A DNA stretch of 64,000 nucleotides. Origin: Brevibacillus centrosporus. GTDB lineage: Bacteria > Bacillota > Bacilli > Brevibacillales > Brevibacillaceae. A model generated the notes under the pieces. That model saw nothing but the letters and a program-made list of their open reading frames with translations. It made no database searches and had not been told where the DNA came from. Positions within the stretch are counted from its first letter, which is position 1. Each line of letters opens with the position of its first letter. A program made the translations under genes and the position numbers. Shown one piece after another: positions 27,467-36,037 of this stretch. Where the stretch lies: NCBI RefSeq assembly GCF_003710815.1, contig NZ_RHHP01000007.1:124001-188000 (forward strand). The letters run 5' to 3'.

Positions 27467-27701
27467 TTTGTCGGAGGTGAAGTGCCAAAAAGAGGAACAG
27501 TCAGCGTCCAACGTGCGAACGCGTCCAGAGCAGGCTGCTTTTGGACGCGGTTCCTCTTTTGAACGGAACCGGCCAGTGAATCTTCCAAGCAGTGTCCGTA
27601 CTAGCCGCAGCTTTTTTCTTCTTTTTCCTCCCCCGCCCCCAAGAATAGGAAACACAACCCAAGGAAAAAATAGGCGCAACTCAGTAAAGGAGGAAGTTTC
27701 C

Positions 27702-28094
27702 ATGTGGCATGGTTGGCCAATTGAACGTGTCCTCATTTTGTTTACAGGACTTGCTTTTGCCATGATTGCTGTTCAGGTCACGCTGTTTCACTCCCGTCAA
27801 AATTTCCGCCATTGGGCCATGTGGCTGCCCGTCATTGAGCTGCCGCTGTTTGCGGTGACAGCTATTATCCTATCATTCCAAAATGCCGGATGGCTGCGGT
27901 GGCTGTTTGCATTCATGATGGTCGTAGGGATGGCAGGGGGAGTCTTTGGAGCCTATTTGCATACGGTCGGTGTCGGGCAGCGCGTTGGCGGGTTTTCGCA
28001 AGGTCAGAATTTCCAGGTGGGTCCGCCGATTATCTTGCCGCTCTTGATGACGGCAGTTGCAGCACTGGGGCTTATTGCCCTGTATTGGGGGTGA
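27702..28094 (+). CDS. Small membrane protein of the GMC oxidoreductase operon
   Basis: ATG 27702 follows AAGGAGGAAG; the longer upstream frame has no ribosome site. The 130-residue product has four hydrophobic segments and no recognised domain. It lies 6 bases ahead of a gluconate-2-dehydrogenase subunit 3-like gene and then a GMC oxidoreductase gene. It could be a membrane anchor or electron-transfer partner for that enzyme; this is inference from position. Confidence 0.75.
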   Translation: MWHGWPIERVLILFTGLAFAMIAVQVTLFHSRQNFRHWAMWLPVIELPLFAVTAIILSFQNAGWLRWLFAFMMVVGMAGGVFGAYLHTVGVGQRVGGFSQGQNFQVGPPIILPLLMTAVAALGLIALYWG

Positions 28095-28100
28095 CAGTAA

Positions 28101-28700
28101 ATGGCTGAGGAAAGTCGCTACCCGACATATGACGTGTGGGATCAGCACACGGAATGGGACGGTCACACCAAGAAAATCGTAGGCTCCCGAAAAACGCCGC
28201 AGGTGGCCCATCAGTTTTTTACCAAAGAGGAAGCGTTCCTCCTGCAAACCCTTGTCGGCGTACTGGTCAACGAGCATCGGCTGGAAGTGTTGACCTTCGT
28301 GACGCAGCATCTGGATGATTCGGCAGCGAGTCCCATCGGCGAGTCACAACGAAAAGTCGGGGTACCGCCGAAAAAACAGCTGTATCGACTCGGCTTGGCA
28401 GGGGTAGATGCGGAGAGTCACGCGATGTATGGGAAAGGCTTCATGGGAGCTGGGCCCGAGGAGCAGCAGGCTGTTTTGCAGGCTGTTTCCAAAGGACAGG
28501 CCAAGGATCCACAAGCGTGGGCGGGAGTAGTCCCTTCTGATTTTTTCAAACAACTTCTGCACGATACGGTATCCGCTTATTATTCTCACCCGTTGGTCTG
28601 GTCCGATATCGGCTATGGCGGTCCAGCGTATCCACGCGGGTACGTCCGGGTGGAGAAAGGTTTGACTGATCCATGGGAGGCGAAGGCAAATGGCAAGTGA
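28101..28700 (+). CDS. Gluconate 2-dehydrogenase subunit 3 family protein
   Basis: The 199-residue protein matches the small-subunit family (PF13618) that accompanies membrane-linked GMC dehydrogenases. It has FFTKEEAFLLQTLVGVL near residue 40, and later FFKQLLHDTVSAYYSHPLVWSDIGYGGPAYPRGY, of which WSDIGYGG is the diagnostic part. No Tat or Sec signal is visible, unlike many proteobacterial versions. Its end overlaps the flavoprotein gene by 11 bases, indicating coupled translation. Confidence 0.85.
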   Translation: MAEESRYPTYDVWDQHTEWDGHTKKIVGSRKTPQVAHQFFTKEEAFLLQTLVGVLVNEHRLEVLTFVTQHLDDSAASPIGESQRKVGVPPKKQLYRLGLAGVDAESHAMYGKGFMGAGPEEQQAVLQAVSKGQAKDPQAWAGVVPSDFFKQLLHDTVSAYYSHPLVWSDIGYGGPAYPRGYVRVEKGLTDPWEAKANGK

Positions 28701-30330
28701 CGACCGGGTCATGCACCACAGCGATCATTACGACGGATATCGCTCGAGCAGCTTGGATAACCGCAAATATGGAGAGGAATGCGATGTGTGCATTGTCGGT
28801 GCAGGAGCGGCAGGAGGCGTACTTGCCCATGAGCTGGCGAAAGCAGGATTGCGCGTCGTCGTCATCGAGGCTGGGCCATTCTGGGACCCGCAGAGCGATT
28901 TTGCCAGTGATGAGCTTTCCATGCGCAGGCTGGCTTGGCAAGAGACCCGGCTCGTAACGGGAAAGGATCCTCTCAGGCTTGGGCATAACAATTCAGGCCG
29001 TGGAGTGGGAGGGGGGACCGTGCATTTTACCGGTGTGTTCCTCCGTTTTCATGAAAGTGATTTTAAGACCAAGTCGGTGGACGGGGTAGGAGAGGATTGG
29101 CCAATCACGTACCAGGACCTCGCTCCGTACTACGACAAAATCGAGCGGGAAATTGCGGTATCCGGCCCGTCCTATTTTCCGTGGGGCGCTTTTCAGGGGC
29201 CGTATCCGTACCCGGTGCGCGAGCCGATCAGTGCCAACTCCCAGCTATTCCGGGAAGCCTGTGAAAAGCTGGGGTACGAGAGCGTAGTGGCGCCGCTTGC
29301 GATCCTGTCTGCCCCATTTGATGGGCGACCGCCCTGCATTAACCGCGGCTTCTGCAACCAAGGCTGTATGCCGAATGCCAAATACAGCGGGTTGGTTCAC
29401 CATATTCCCAAAGCTATTGCAGAGGGGGCAGAGGTTCTGTCTGACTGTATGGTGACGGAAATTTTGATGGCTGGAGACCGGGTGAGTGGTGTTCTTTTCA
29501 ACCACGATGGTTTGACGCACCGCCAAATGGCACGTGTCGTCATTTTGGCCGGGTTCGTGATCGAGACGCCGCGGCTGCTGCTGAACTCTGCGACCTCGCG
29601 TTTTCCAAACGGGCTGGCTAATTCCAGCGGCTGGGTAGGAAAAGCGATTATGCCTCACTCCAGTCACGATGTGTATGGCAGATTGCCCGAAGAGGTTCGG
29701 CTGTACAAAGGGACACCTGTTCTAGCGTTGACCCAGCATTTCTATGAAACAGATCGCGACAGAGGCTTTGCCCGTGGCTATACACTGAATGCACACGGTG
29801 CGAGGCCAGTGGGGATGGCTGGGGCGATTGCGGCGGAGCGCGAGGATGGATCGTTTTTATGGGGGAAACAGCTGCGGGAAACCATGCTGGATTACAATAT
29901 GTACGCACGTGTGACACTGGTAGGGGAAGTGCTGCCTCATCCAGGCAATGCGGTTACGCTAAGCGGGGAAAAAGACGAGTATGGCATGCCGATTCCCAAG
30001 GTTACATTCAGCTACCAGGAAAATGACCGTCTGCTCTATCAACATGCGATTGGGCAAATGAAACAGATTGTGGAAGCGATGGGGGGAACCCCGGAGCATG
30101 TCGTCTCAGATACGGCTCATCTAATGGGGGGGTGCCGGATGGGGAATGACCCGGCGAGCTCGGTCGTCAACGAATTTGGACAAGCTCACGACATTTCCAA
30201 CCTTTTCATAGCGGGGGCATCGACCTTCGTAACATCAGGGGCAAGCAACCCGACAAACACAGTAATGGCGCTGGCTGCACGCACTGCGGACAAGCTGATT
30301 GAAGCCATGAAAAGGCAGGATCTTTCATGA
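28690..30330 (+). CDS. GMC-family FAD-dependent oxidoreductase
   Basis: A 546-residue flavoprotein. The FAD-binding GAGAAGG motif lies near residue 36 (CDVCIVGAGAAGG), with GRGVGGGT near 100 and the C-terminal GASTFVTSGASNPTNTVMALA segment of the GMC C-domain. HLMGGCRMG lies near 478. Members oxidise sugars, sugar acids or alcohols; the partner upstream suggests a gluconate-2-dehydrogenase-like complex. No cytochrome c subunit is encoded here. The substrate is not determinable. Confidence 0.88.
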   Translation: MASDDRVMHHSDHYDGYRSSSLDNRKYGEECDVCIVGAGAAGGVLAHELAKAGLRVVVIEAGPFWDPQSDFASDELSMRRLAWQETRLVTGKDPLRLGHNNSGRGVGGGTVHFTGVFLRFHESDFKTKSVDGVGEDWPITYQDLAPYYDKIEREIAVSGPSYFPWGAFQGPYPYPVREPISANSQLFREACEKLGYESVVAPLAILSAPFDGRPPCINRGFCNQGCMPNAKYSGLVHHIPKAIAEGAEVLSDCMVTEILMAGDRVSGVLFNHDGLTHRQMARVVILAGFVIETPRLLLNSATSRFPNGLANSSGWVGKAIMPHSSHDVYGRLPEEVRLYKGTPVLALTQHFYETDRDRGFARGYTLNAHGARPVGMAGAIAAEREDGSFLWGKQLRETMLDYNMYARVTLVGEVLPHPGNAVTLSGEKDEYGMPIPKVTFSYQENDRLLYQHAIGQMKQIVEAMGGTPEHVVSDTAHLMGGCRMGNDPASSVVNEFGQAHDISNLFIAGASTFVTSGASNPTNTVMALAARTADKLIEAMKRQDLS

Positions 30331-30422
30331 GCTTTCACGGAACTTTTACGTTCATATCTTCCCCACCGAACAAAACATATTGTATACTGGGAAACAGATA
30401 AGCAAGGCAAAGGTGGGTTAGT

Positions 30423-30758
30423 ATGGAAATGGATTTAATGCAGGTACTGTTTTTGTCCGAGGTTTATAAGCTGCTTGGTGACAAGACGCGACTGACGATC
30501 ATGGCTCTCCTGCAAGTTCAGTCCTTGTGTGTCCGTGATCTCGTGGAGATTCTGCAAACTTCCCAACCCTCTGTTTCTCAGCACTTAGCGAAGTTAAAAA
30601 CACATGGTTTGGTAAAAGAACGCCGTAAAGGACCGTGGGTTTTCTACTCAGTTAATACGGAGTGCGCTCCAGCAGTTCAGCAGATTCTTTCTCATCTACC
30701 GGACATGTCGCCTGTCATCAAACAAAAATCAGTCGAGAACGAGCCTTCTTTCGGCTGA
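30423..30758 (+). CDS. ArsR-family winged-helix repressor
   Basis: The 111-residue protein has the ArsR fold: YKLLGDKTRLTIMALL, then LCVRDLVEILQTSQPSVSQHLAKL as recognition region, and KERRKGPWVFYSVN as the wing. Arsenic sensors carry CVCDL at helix 3; here it is CVRDL, so one of the usual metal-binding cysteines is missing and the inducer may differ. A -10-like TATACT lies near 30373. It has its own terminator and is not in an operon with the pump at 26137. Confidence 0.85.
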   Translation: MEMDLMQVLFLSEVYKLLGDKTRLTIMALLQVQSLCVRDLVEILQTSQPSVSQHLAKLKTHGLVKERRKGPWVFYSVNTECAPAVQQILSHLPDMSPVIKQKSVENEPSFG

Positions 30759-30772
30759 TCGGTCTTTTTTGG

Positions 30773-30807
30773 AAAGCGTTGGATCTACCCGATCCTGCGC
30801 TTTTTTT
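30773..30807 (+). terminator. Terminator of the ArsR-type gene
   Basis: AAAGCG and GGATC pair with GATCC and CGCTTT around a short loop, followed by seven T. Confidence 0.88.
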
Positions 30808-30893
30808 ATTTATCAACAAAGGACTGAGGAAGAATTTACAGGCGAACGTAAAAGAGGAGCAAACCACCGAGTGTGGTCGCTCCCCTTTAGAAA

Positions 30894-31142
30894 TTACAAC
30901 GATAAAGCTTCTTTCAGTGCTTCCTTGTCGAAGCCGTGAATGATGATATCCTCACCATCCTCTTTTTTTATCAGAGTAACAGGCGTCATGCTGGCACCGA
31001 GGCTAATGGCTTCTTGAAAATAGGCATCGTTTTTCCGAATGTCTCTGTCTTCGAAGGCAACCTGCTGGCTGGTGAGCCACATCTTTTCCTCCTGACATGG
31101 TCCGCAGGTTGTTTGTGTGTAAATGATAACGGTGTTCGCCAT
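30894..31142 (-). CDS. Glutaredoxin-like thiol protein
   Basis: ATG 31142 follows GGAAAGGAGTG. The 82-residue product is a thioredoxin-fold protein with a CGPC active site (residues 13-16) after VIIYTQTT, and TPVTLIK containing the cis-proline. It resembles the NrdH/YtnI-type glutaredoxins that reduce disulfides in the cytoplasm. It diverges from the SASP gene. Confidence 0.85.
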   Translation of the reverse strand: MANTVIIYTQTTCGPCQEEKMWLTSQQVAFEDRDIRKNDAYFQEAISLGASMTPVTLIKKEDGEDIIIHGFDKEALKEALSL

Positions 31143-31365
31143 GGGACGACACTCCTTTCCAACGTGTAGAATCGAAATCGAAAACATTCTTTCGCCTTTT
31201 ACGGGACAATTCCTGCCTGCGTCGGCACTTCCACAGATGTCCTGTACACTTAGCTTGCACATATTCGTTCTTTTTTTTCCTGTAGGCTGGAAAAAACAGG
31301 GGCGGATACCTGAGGGGGGAGCGGTACAAATTATATTCAGTGACGTCGAGGAGGTGAATGGAACG

Positions 31366-31533
31366 ATGCCTAAACAAAACAAACAAGCTGGTATGAATCA
31401 AGCGAAAAACGCGCAAGCAGCGCAAAATACAGCTACTGAATTCGCAAGCGAGACTAACGTGTCTGAGGTTCGCCGTCAGAACCAACAATCCGCTGCGAAA
31501 TCTGGTCAACAAGCTGGCCAAGCTACTGAGTAG
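31366..31533 (+). CDS. sspE: Gamma-type small acid-soluble spore protein
   Basis: ATG 31366 follows AGGAGGTG. The 55-residue protein is rich in Gln, Ala, Lys and Asn and contains TEFASETNVSEVRRQN, the gamma-SASP block around the GPR protease cleavage site. It is an amino acid store in the spore core that is degraded during germination. Only one cleavage block is present, whereas Bacillus subtilis SspE has two. A clear sigma-G promoter could not be identified. Confidence 0.9.
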   Translation: MPKQNKQAGMNQAKNAQAAQNTATEFASETNVSEVRRQNQQSAAKSGQQAGQATE

Positions 31534-31548
31534 TAGCTCACGGCAATC

Positions 31549-31576
31549 AACCCTCGCGATATGCGGGGGTTGTTTT
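31549..31576 (+). terminator. Terminator of the SASP gene
   Basis: AACCCTCGC (31549-31557) pairs with GCGGGGGTT (31563-31571), followed by GTTTTC. Confidence 0.85.
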
Positions 31577-31678
31577 CGTTACTCAGGTAAATAAGGGTTG
31601 GCATCAAAGTGGCTTGCCAACAATGATGGGGAGTGGTACGTTGACTGCAGTAGAAGAAGACAGGAGCGTTATGGAACA

Positions 31679-32065
31679 ATGATTATAGGAATCGGACTGG
31701 ATATGATTGAAATCGAACGTATAGACAAGCTGCTAAAAAGACAGCCGAAAGCGTTAAACCGTTTTCTCACCCCTCGCGAGCAAGAGCTGCTTGCGGGCAA
31801 ATCGCTGACGAGACAAACGGAATTCGTCGCAGGACGGTATGCAGCGAAAGAAGCAGGTGCAAAAGCATTGGGTACCGGGATCGGAGAGGGAGTCAGCTTT
31901 CTCGATATGGAGGTATTGCCAGCCCCGGGCGGCAAGCCTGAGATGACGTTTGACGCAGCCGTATACAGCAGGGTGGGATTGGACGCAGCACAGGTGAGAG
32001 TCCATTTGAGTATTACCCACAGCCAGTCACATGCGGTTGCACAGGTTGTATTGGAAAAGCTGTAA
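31679..32065 (+). CDS. acpS: Holo-[acyl-carrier-protein] synthase
   Basis: The 128-residue protein begins [15 protein letters not shown] and carries [20 protein letters not shown], the magnesium and CoA-binding signatures of AcpS. It transfers phosphopantetheine from CoA to acyl carrier protein. ATG 31679 fits the family length; CAGGAG lies slightly far upstream. As in Bacillus, ydcC follows. Confidence 0.95.
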   Translation: MIIGIGLDMIEIERIDKLLKRQPKALNRFLTPREQELLAGKSLTRQTEFVAGRYAAKEAGAKALGTGIGEGVSFLDMEVLPAPGGKPEMTFDAAVYSRVGLDAAQVRVHLSITHSQSHAVAQVVLEKL

Positions 32066-32313
32066 ACTTGTCTGCATATTGGGACGAGGATGGACATACA
32101 TTTATATCGCGTAGATCAGGAGGGACTACCTGCTCTTACACAGGAAGGGTAAGTCTTGATGCCGATCCAAGCGATATCACATCCTCACCTAGAAGATTGT
32201 GCCTGTCCATGACAAGATGTGCGCTCCAAGAGGCGAAAGACTGACAGATTTCCCAGGAAATAGACAGGGATGCCCTTCTTTGTCGAAAATGTTGACAAGG
32301 AGGAGTTCATTGA

Positions 32314-33351
32314 ATGAAACGGGCAGCTTTTCCACTGGTGTTATTGTTGGTCTTCACCCTGCTGCTCGGCGGCTGCTTTGGTCAAAAAACACCCGAAGAT
32401 GTGGTGAGTGACTTGAGCGGTACGCTGGACAAAATGGCTGGCTACAAGTCTCAAGCAGTGCTGACCATGCAAACTGGCTCGACTCCCATGGAGTACGATG
32501 TTCAGGTATGGTACGAGAAACCGACCAATTATCGGGTAGCACTGACCTCCAAGCAGCGTGGCATCACCCAGGTTATCCTGCGGAACAGTGAAGGGGTATT
32601 CGTTCTCACGCCACATCTGAACAAGAGCTTCCGTTTCCAAAGCGGCTGGCCTGAAAACAACGGACCGCTCTACCTGTACGAAACGCTCATCCGCAGCATC
32701 ATTGACGATGCTGAGCGTCAGATGAAAATGGATGACAAGCAGTATGTGTTTGAGGTCAAAGCAAACTACAGCGGCAATCGCTCCCTGACCAAGCAAAAAA
32801 TTTGGCTGACGGAAGATTTCAAACCTACGCACGCAGAGATTATGGACTCGAGCATGAATCCGTTGGTGAAGATTGACTTTTCTGAGTTTGTATTCAATCC
32901 ATCCTTCGATAAGGATGCGTTTGACAAAGATCGCAATATGACGACGAGTTCGCTGCCTTCGATCCCGACTATGGCACAGCCGAATGGGCAAGTCGCACAG
33001 GTGCCGTCCAGTCAGTTCGGTGTCATCGTACCGACCTACGTTCCAGATGGCGTACAGCAAGGCGACATCGAGCCTGTGACGAGGGACGGAGTGCGTACGG
33101 TTGTTCTCAGCTACCAAGGAGCCTATAACTACAAGCTGACCGAGGCGCGTCCGACAGAAGCTTCTGTATCCTATGAGCAGGGCATGCCGATTGATCTGGG
33201 CTTTACGATCGGCGTCCTGGCACAGACGAACGACAATCGCCGCTACCTCACATGGGAGCTGGACGGCGTAGAGTTTATGATGGCGGGAGACCTGCCAGAA
33301 GAAGAGATGGTGAAAGTCGCCCAGTCCACGTACGGCATCGGCGGCAAATAA
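32314..33351 (+). CDS. YdcC-type LolA-like lipoprotein
   Basis: ATG 32314 follows AAGGAGGAG. The 345-residue protein has lipobox LLGGC (Cys21) and an extended LolA/LppX-like beta domain (MEYDVQVWYEKPTNYRVAL, KIWLTEDFKPTHAEIMD). It corresponds in position and type to Bacillus ydcC, a sporulation-associated lipoprotein lying between acpS and alr. Here alr is 15 kb away. Confidence 0.85.
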   Translation: MKRAAFPLVLLLVFTLLLGGCFGQKTPEDVVSDLSGTLDKMAGYKSQAVLTMQTGSTPMEYDVQVWYEKPTNYRVALTSKQRGITQVILRNSEGVFVLTPHLNKSFRFQSGWPENNGPLYLYETLIRSIIDDAERQMKMDDKQYVFEVKANYSGNRSLTKQKIWLTEDFKPTHAEIMDSSMNPLVKIDFSEFVFNPSFDKDAFDKDRNMTTSSLPSIPTMAQPNGQVAQVPSSQFGVIVPTYVPDGVQQGDIEPVTRDGVRTVVLSYQGAYNYKLTEARPTEASVSYEQGMPIDLGFTIGVLAQTNDNRRYLTWELDGVEFMMAGDLPEEEMVKVAQSTYGIGGK

Positions 33352-33361
33352 GCTGGGGAGA

Positions 33362-33396
33362 GGGGACGGTCACTGCCGTCCTCTTTACTTTTTTCT
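33362..33396 (+). terminator. Terminator of the ydcC-like gene
   Basis: GGACGG (33364-33369) pairs with CCGTCC (33376-33381), with a bulged extension and a TCTTTACTTTTTT tail. Confidence 0.7.
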
Positions 33397-33405
33397 GAAC
33401 GCATA

Positions 33406-33550
33406 GGAATTTATAAGTGTTTACGCATATGAATTCTGGAGCGCATGACGAAGTGCCTCAGCGTCCGCTTCTGGCATTACTTCGGTATAACTATCCGCTA
33501 AAACGCGGTCGCTCCTCCTTGAACAGGCATCGATAGAGGTTTTCTTTTGG
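33406..33550 (+). repeat. Structured dispersed repeat, family A copy 2
   Basis: Same order of parts as copy 1: a small hairpin around GTGTTTACGC, GGAGCG (33438), CGAAGTGCC...GGCATTACTTCG, the CCGC-TAAAAC-GCGG hairpin, CGCTCC (33510), then CATCGATAGAGG with a T-rich tail. A minus-strand ORF across it repeats the peptide read from copy 1, which reflects conserved DNA rather than a gene. It is followed by the promoter block of the repeat-protein gene. Confidence 0.85.
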
Positions 33551-33588
33551 ATCTCGTTTCTACATACCCGCCATGACTTTCCGGTTAC

Positions 33589-33636
33589 ATTTCCACTTTT
33601 CTCAAACGGAAATCTAAAAAAGCCCAAGTAAACTAG
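33589..33636 (+). promoter_or_regulatory. Conserved upstream block of repeat-protein gene 1
   Basis: ATTTCC-N13-GGAAAT inverted repeat enclosing CTCAAACG, then CTAAAAAAG and GTAAACTAG. The same block precedes the other two repeat-protein genes. The fixed distance from CTCAAACG to GTAA suggests promoter elements, perhaps for an alternative sigma factor. A CTTGTACC/GGTGCAAG hairpin lies just downstream in the leader. Confidence 0.6.
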
Positions 33637-33694
33637 CCTTGTACCGAAAGAGGTGCAAGAAACTTACCGAGCGATGAAAGGGTGGATTGACGAT

Positions 33695-35062
33695 ATGTTT
33701 AGCAAAGCGAAAATGGGTATGCTTTTAGGAACGATGGCAGCTGTACTTAGCATCGGAAGCTTCGGAAGTGCTTTTGCAGCCGATGCGACACAAACGCAAA
33801 CGCAAACACAAAATTTGAATAAACCAGCAGATGTGAAATTTGGAGACAAAATGGGGCACCACCGCGTTGGCTTCGGGACTTCCTTCAAGGAAAACACGGA
33901 GCTGTTGTCTCTCTTGAATTTGGATGCAGATAAGCTTTCCGAAGAGCTGAAAGCAGGCAAAACACTGGCGCAGATCGCGGAAGCACAGGGCGTGGACGAA
34001 GCCGATGTCATCGCACTGCTGGTCAAACAACAGCAAGAGAAGCTCACAGAGGCTGTGAAAGCAGGGAAGCTGACACAGGAGCAAGCGGATAAAATGAATG
34101 AAAACGCCGCGGATCGTGTGAAAGCACAGCTCGAGAACACCCAAAAGGACAAAGGTGGATTTAGGTTTGGCGGCTATGACAAAAATGAAGAGCTGCTGTC
34201 CATCTTGAAATTGGATGCAGCCAAGCTTTCGGAAGAGCTCAAAGCGGGCAAAACACTGGCAGCGATCGCAGAAGCGCAGGGCGTGGATGAAGACAACGTG
34301 ATTGCTCTCTTGCTGAAACAGCATGAGGAGAACCTGGCCGAAGCAGTGAAAGCAGGGAAGCTCACGCAGGAGCAAGCGGACAAACTGAATGAAAACACAG
34401 CAGACCGTGTGAAAAAGCAAATCGAAAGCACGCATCCAGCACGGGGATTTGCTAAAGGCTTCGGATTTGCCTATGACAAAAACGAAGAGCTGCTGTCCCT
34501 TTTGAAGCTGGATGCAGATAAGCTTTCGGAACAGCTGAAAGCAGATAAATCGCTGGCTGCCGTAGCAGAAGCACAGGGAGTAGCTGTGGATGACGTTGTG
34601 GCTCTCTTGGTCAAACAGCAGGAAGAAAAGCTGGCAGAGGCTGTGAAAGCGGGCAAGCTGACACAGGAGCAAGCGGATCAAATGAACGAAAAAGCATCCG
34701 AGCGAGTAAAAGCAATGGTAGAAAGCACCCATCAGGATCGTGGACACGGCAAAGGGTTGGGCTTCGGGATCGGTAAAAACGAAGACCTGCTCGCGCTGCT
34801 GAAGCTAGACGAAGCGAAGCTGACAGAAGAGCTGAAAGCTGGGAAATCACTGGCGGAAGTAGCACAAGCGCAAGGAGTTTCGGAGGATGAGGTAGTCGCG
34901 CTTCTCGTCAAACAGCAAAAAGATAAATTGGCACAGGCAGTAGAGGCAGGCAAGCTGACGCAGGAGAACGCGGACAAGCGCAGCGAAGAGCTGGAGGCAT
35001 TCGCGAAAAAAATGGTAGAAAGCAAGCATCAACCAAAGGCTGAGAAGACGACAGCAGAATAA
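33695..35062 (+). CDS. Exported protein with four ~90-residue repeats
   Basis: ATG 33695 follows AAAGGGTGG. The 455-residue protein has a signal peptide cleaved near SAFA-AD (after residue 28), a (TQ)4 run and four repeats from about residue 66. The repeat consensus includes NEELLSLLKLDADKLSEEL, KAGKTLAxIAEAQGVDE, VIALLVKQQ, KLAEAVKAGKLTQEQADKM and RVKAxVESTH. Repeats are joined by short Gly/His/Arg/Phe linkers such as DRGHGKGLGFG. The repeat looks all-helical. I do not recognise a named family or function. The two following genes encode shorter relatives with the same upstream block. Confidence 0.85.
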   Translation: MFSKAKMGMLLGTMAAVLSIGSFGSAFAADATQTQTQTQNLNKPADVKFGDKMGHHRVGFGTSFKENTELLSLLNLDADKLSEELKAGKTLAQIAEAQGVDEADVIALLVKQQQEKLTEAVKAGKLTQEQADKMNENAADRVKAQLENTQKDKGGFRFGGYDKNEELLSILKLDAAKLSEELKAGKTLAAIAEAQGVDEDNVIALLLKQHEENLAEAVKAGKLTQEQADKLNENTADRVKKQIESTHPARGFAKGFGFAYDKNEELLSLLKLDADKLSEQLKADKSLAAVAEAQGVAVDDVVALLVKQQEEKLAEAVKAGKLTQEQADQMNEKASERVKAMVESTHQDRGHGKGLGFGIGKNEDLLALLKLDEAKLTEELKAGKSLAEVAQAQGVSEDEVVALLVKQQKDKLAQAVEAGKLTQENADKRSEELEAFAKKMVESKHQPKAEKTTAE

Positions 35063-35078
35063 TCAAAAATACGAAAAG

Positions 35079-35106
35079 GCAGGAGCAAATCAGCTTCTGC
35101 TTTTTC
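35079..35106 (+). terminator. Terminator after repeat-protein gene 1
   Basis: GCAGGAGC (35079-35086) pairs with GCTTCTGC (35093-35100), followed by TTTTTC. Confidence 0.75.
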
Positions 35107-35128
35107 TTTCTGTCTGTTTTTCCTCCAA

Positions 35129-35178
35129 ATTTCCATCTGGCTCAAACGAAAATCTAAAAAAATCGCGGTAACGTATCG
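35129..35178 (+). promoter_or_regulatory. Conserved upstream block of repeat-protein gene 2
   Basis: ATTTCC, CTCAAACGAAAATCTAAAAAA and, at the same distance as in the other copies, GTAACGTAT. The second half diverges more than in copies 1 and 3. Confidence 0.55.
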
Positions 35179-35227
35179 AATGCCGGGAAGATCAAATGAA
35201 ATGAGGCAATGGAAGGATGGACGACGT

Positions 35228-36025
35228 ATGCTCAGTCATGTGAAAAAGGGAATGCTGCTCGGAACAGTGGTGGCAATGTGCACGTTAGGAACAATCGGCT
35301 GCTCGAACAGTGCGAGCGGCACCGAAACAGGCCAGAATGATCAGGCTGCCGCAGCAGGCAAGCACGGGGGAGACAGGAGCGGAGGAGGACCAGGAGCAGG
35401 CAGAATGGAGCGCGGCGGATTCGGAGGCGGCATCACCTACAAGGATAATGCCGACTTGCAGACCCATTTGAAGCTCGACGGGGCCAAGCTGGATGAACAG
35501 CTCAAAGCGGGACTGACGCTGGCAGAGGTGGCCAAAGCACAAGGCGTGGATGAAAATAGCGTGATCGATCTGCTTGTAAAGCAGCAGGAAGCGAAATGGA
35601 AAGAAGCCATATCGGCGGGCAAGCTGACACAAGAGCAGGTAGACAGCATGAAAGGGAACGGGAGCGAGAGGATCAAGGAGCAGATCGAACGCACCGCACA
35701 GGCGCGAGGGGGCATGGGCTTCGTGGTGAATCTTCACTCGAACGCGGAGCTCGCCAGCCTGCTCAAGCTGGATGCAGACAAGCTGCAGGAGCAGCTCAAG
35801 TCGGGCAAAACGCTGGCGGATGTGGCGAGTGCGCAGGGAGTGGCAAAAGAAGAAGTAGTGGCACTGCTGACCAAGCAGCAAAAGGACCAGCTGGCCGCTG
35901 AGGTAGCTTCCGGCAAACTGTCTCAAGAGGAAGCAGACAAACGCGGTGCCGATCTGGAAGCAAGAGTGAAAAGCATGGTAGAGGGTACCTTTGCCCAAGG
36001 TGGAAATATGGAAAAACAAAATTAA
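35228..36025 (+). CDS. Lipoprotein with two ~90-residue repeats
   Basis: ATG 35228 follows GGAAGGATGG. The 265-residue protein has a lipobox GTIGC (Cys25), a Gly/Arg-rich linker and two repeats (DNADLQTHLKLDGAKLDEQL... and NAELASLLKLDADKLQEQL...). Unlike its two neighbours it is lipid-anchored instead of released. It is the most divergent of the three. Function unknown. Confidence 0.82.
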   Translation: MLSHVKKGMLLGTVVAMCTLGTIGCSNSASGTETGQNDQAAAAGKHGGDRSGGGPGAGRMERGGFGGGITYKDNADLQTHLKLDGAKLDEQLKAGLTLAEVAKAQGVDENSVIDLLVKQQEAKWKEAISAGKLTQEQVDSMKGNGSERIKEQIERTAQARGGMGFVVNLHSNAELASLLKLDADKLQEQLKSGKTLADVASAQGVAKEEVVALLTKQQKDQLAAEVASGKLSQEEADKRGADLEARVKSMVEGTFAQGGNMEKQN

Positions 36026-36037
36026 CTTTCCCTTCAG

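Noticed and set aside
32066-32313. Possible leader or small gene between acpS and the ydcC-like gene
   Set aside because: Short hairpins and no ORF with ribosome site; nothing beyond ordinary spacer was found.
34168-35040. Tandem ~280-bp DNA repeats considered as a non-coding repeat array
   Set aside because: They keep a single reading frame with conserved protein-level pattern and synonymous differences, so they are coding repeats.
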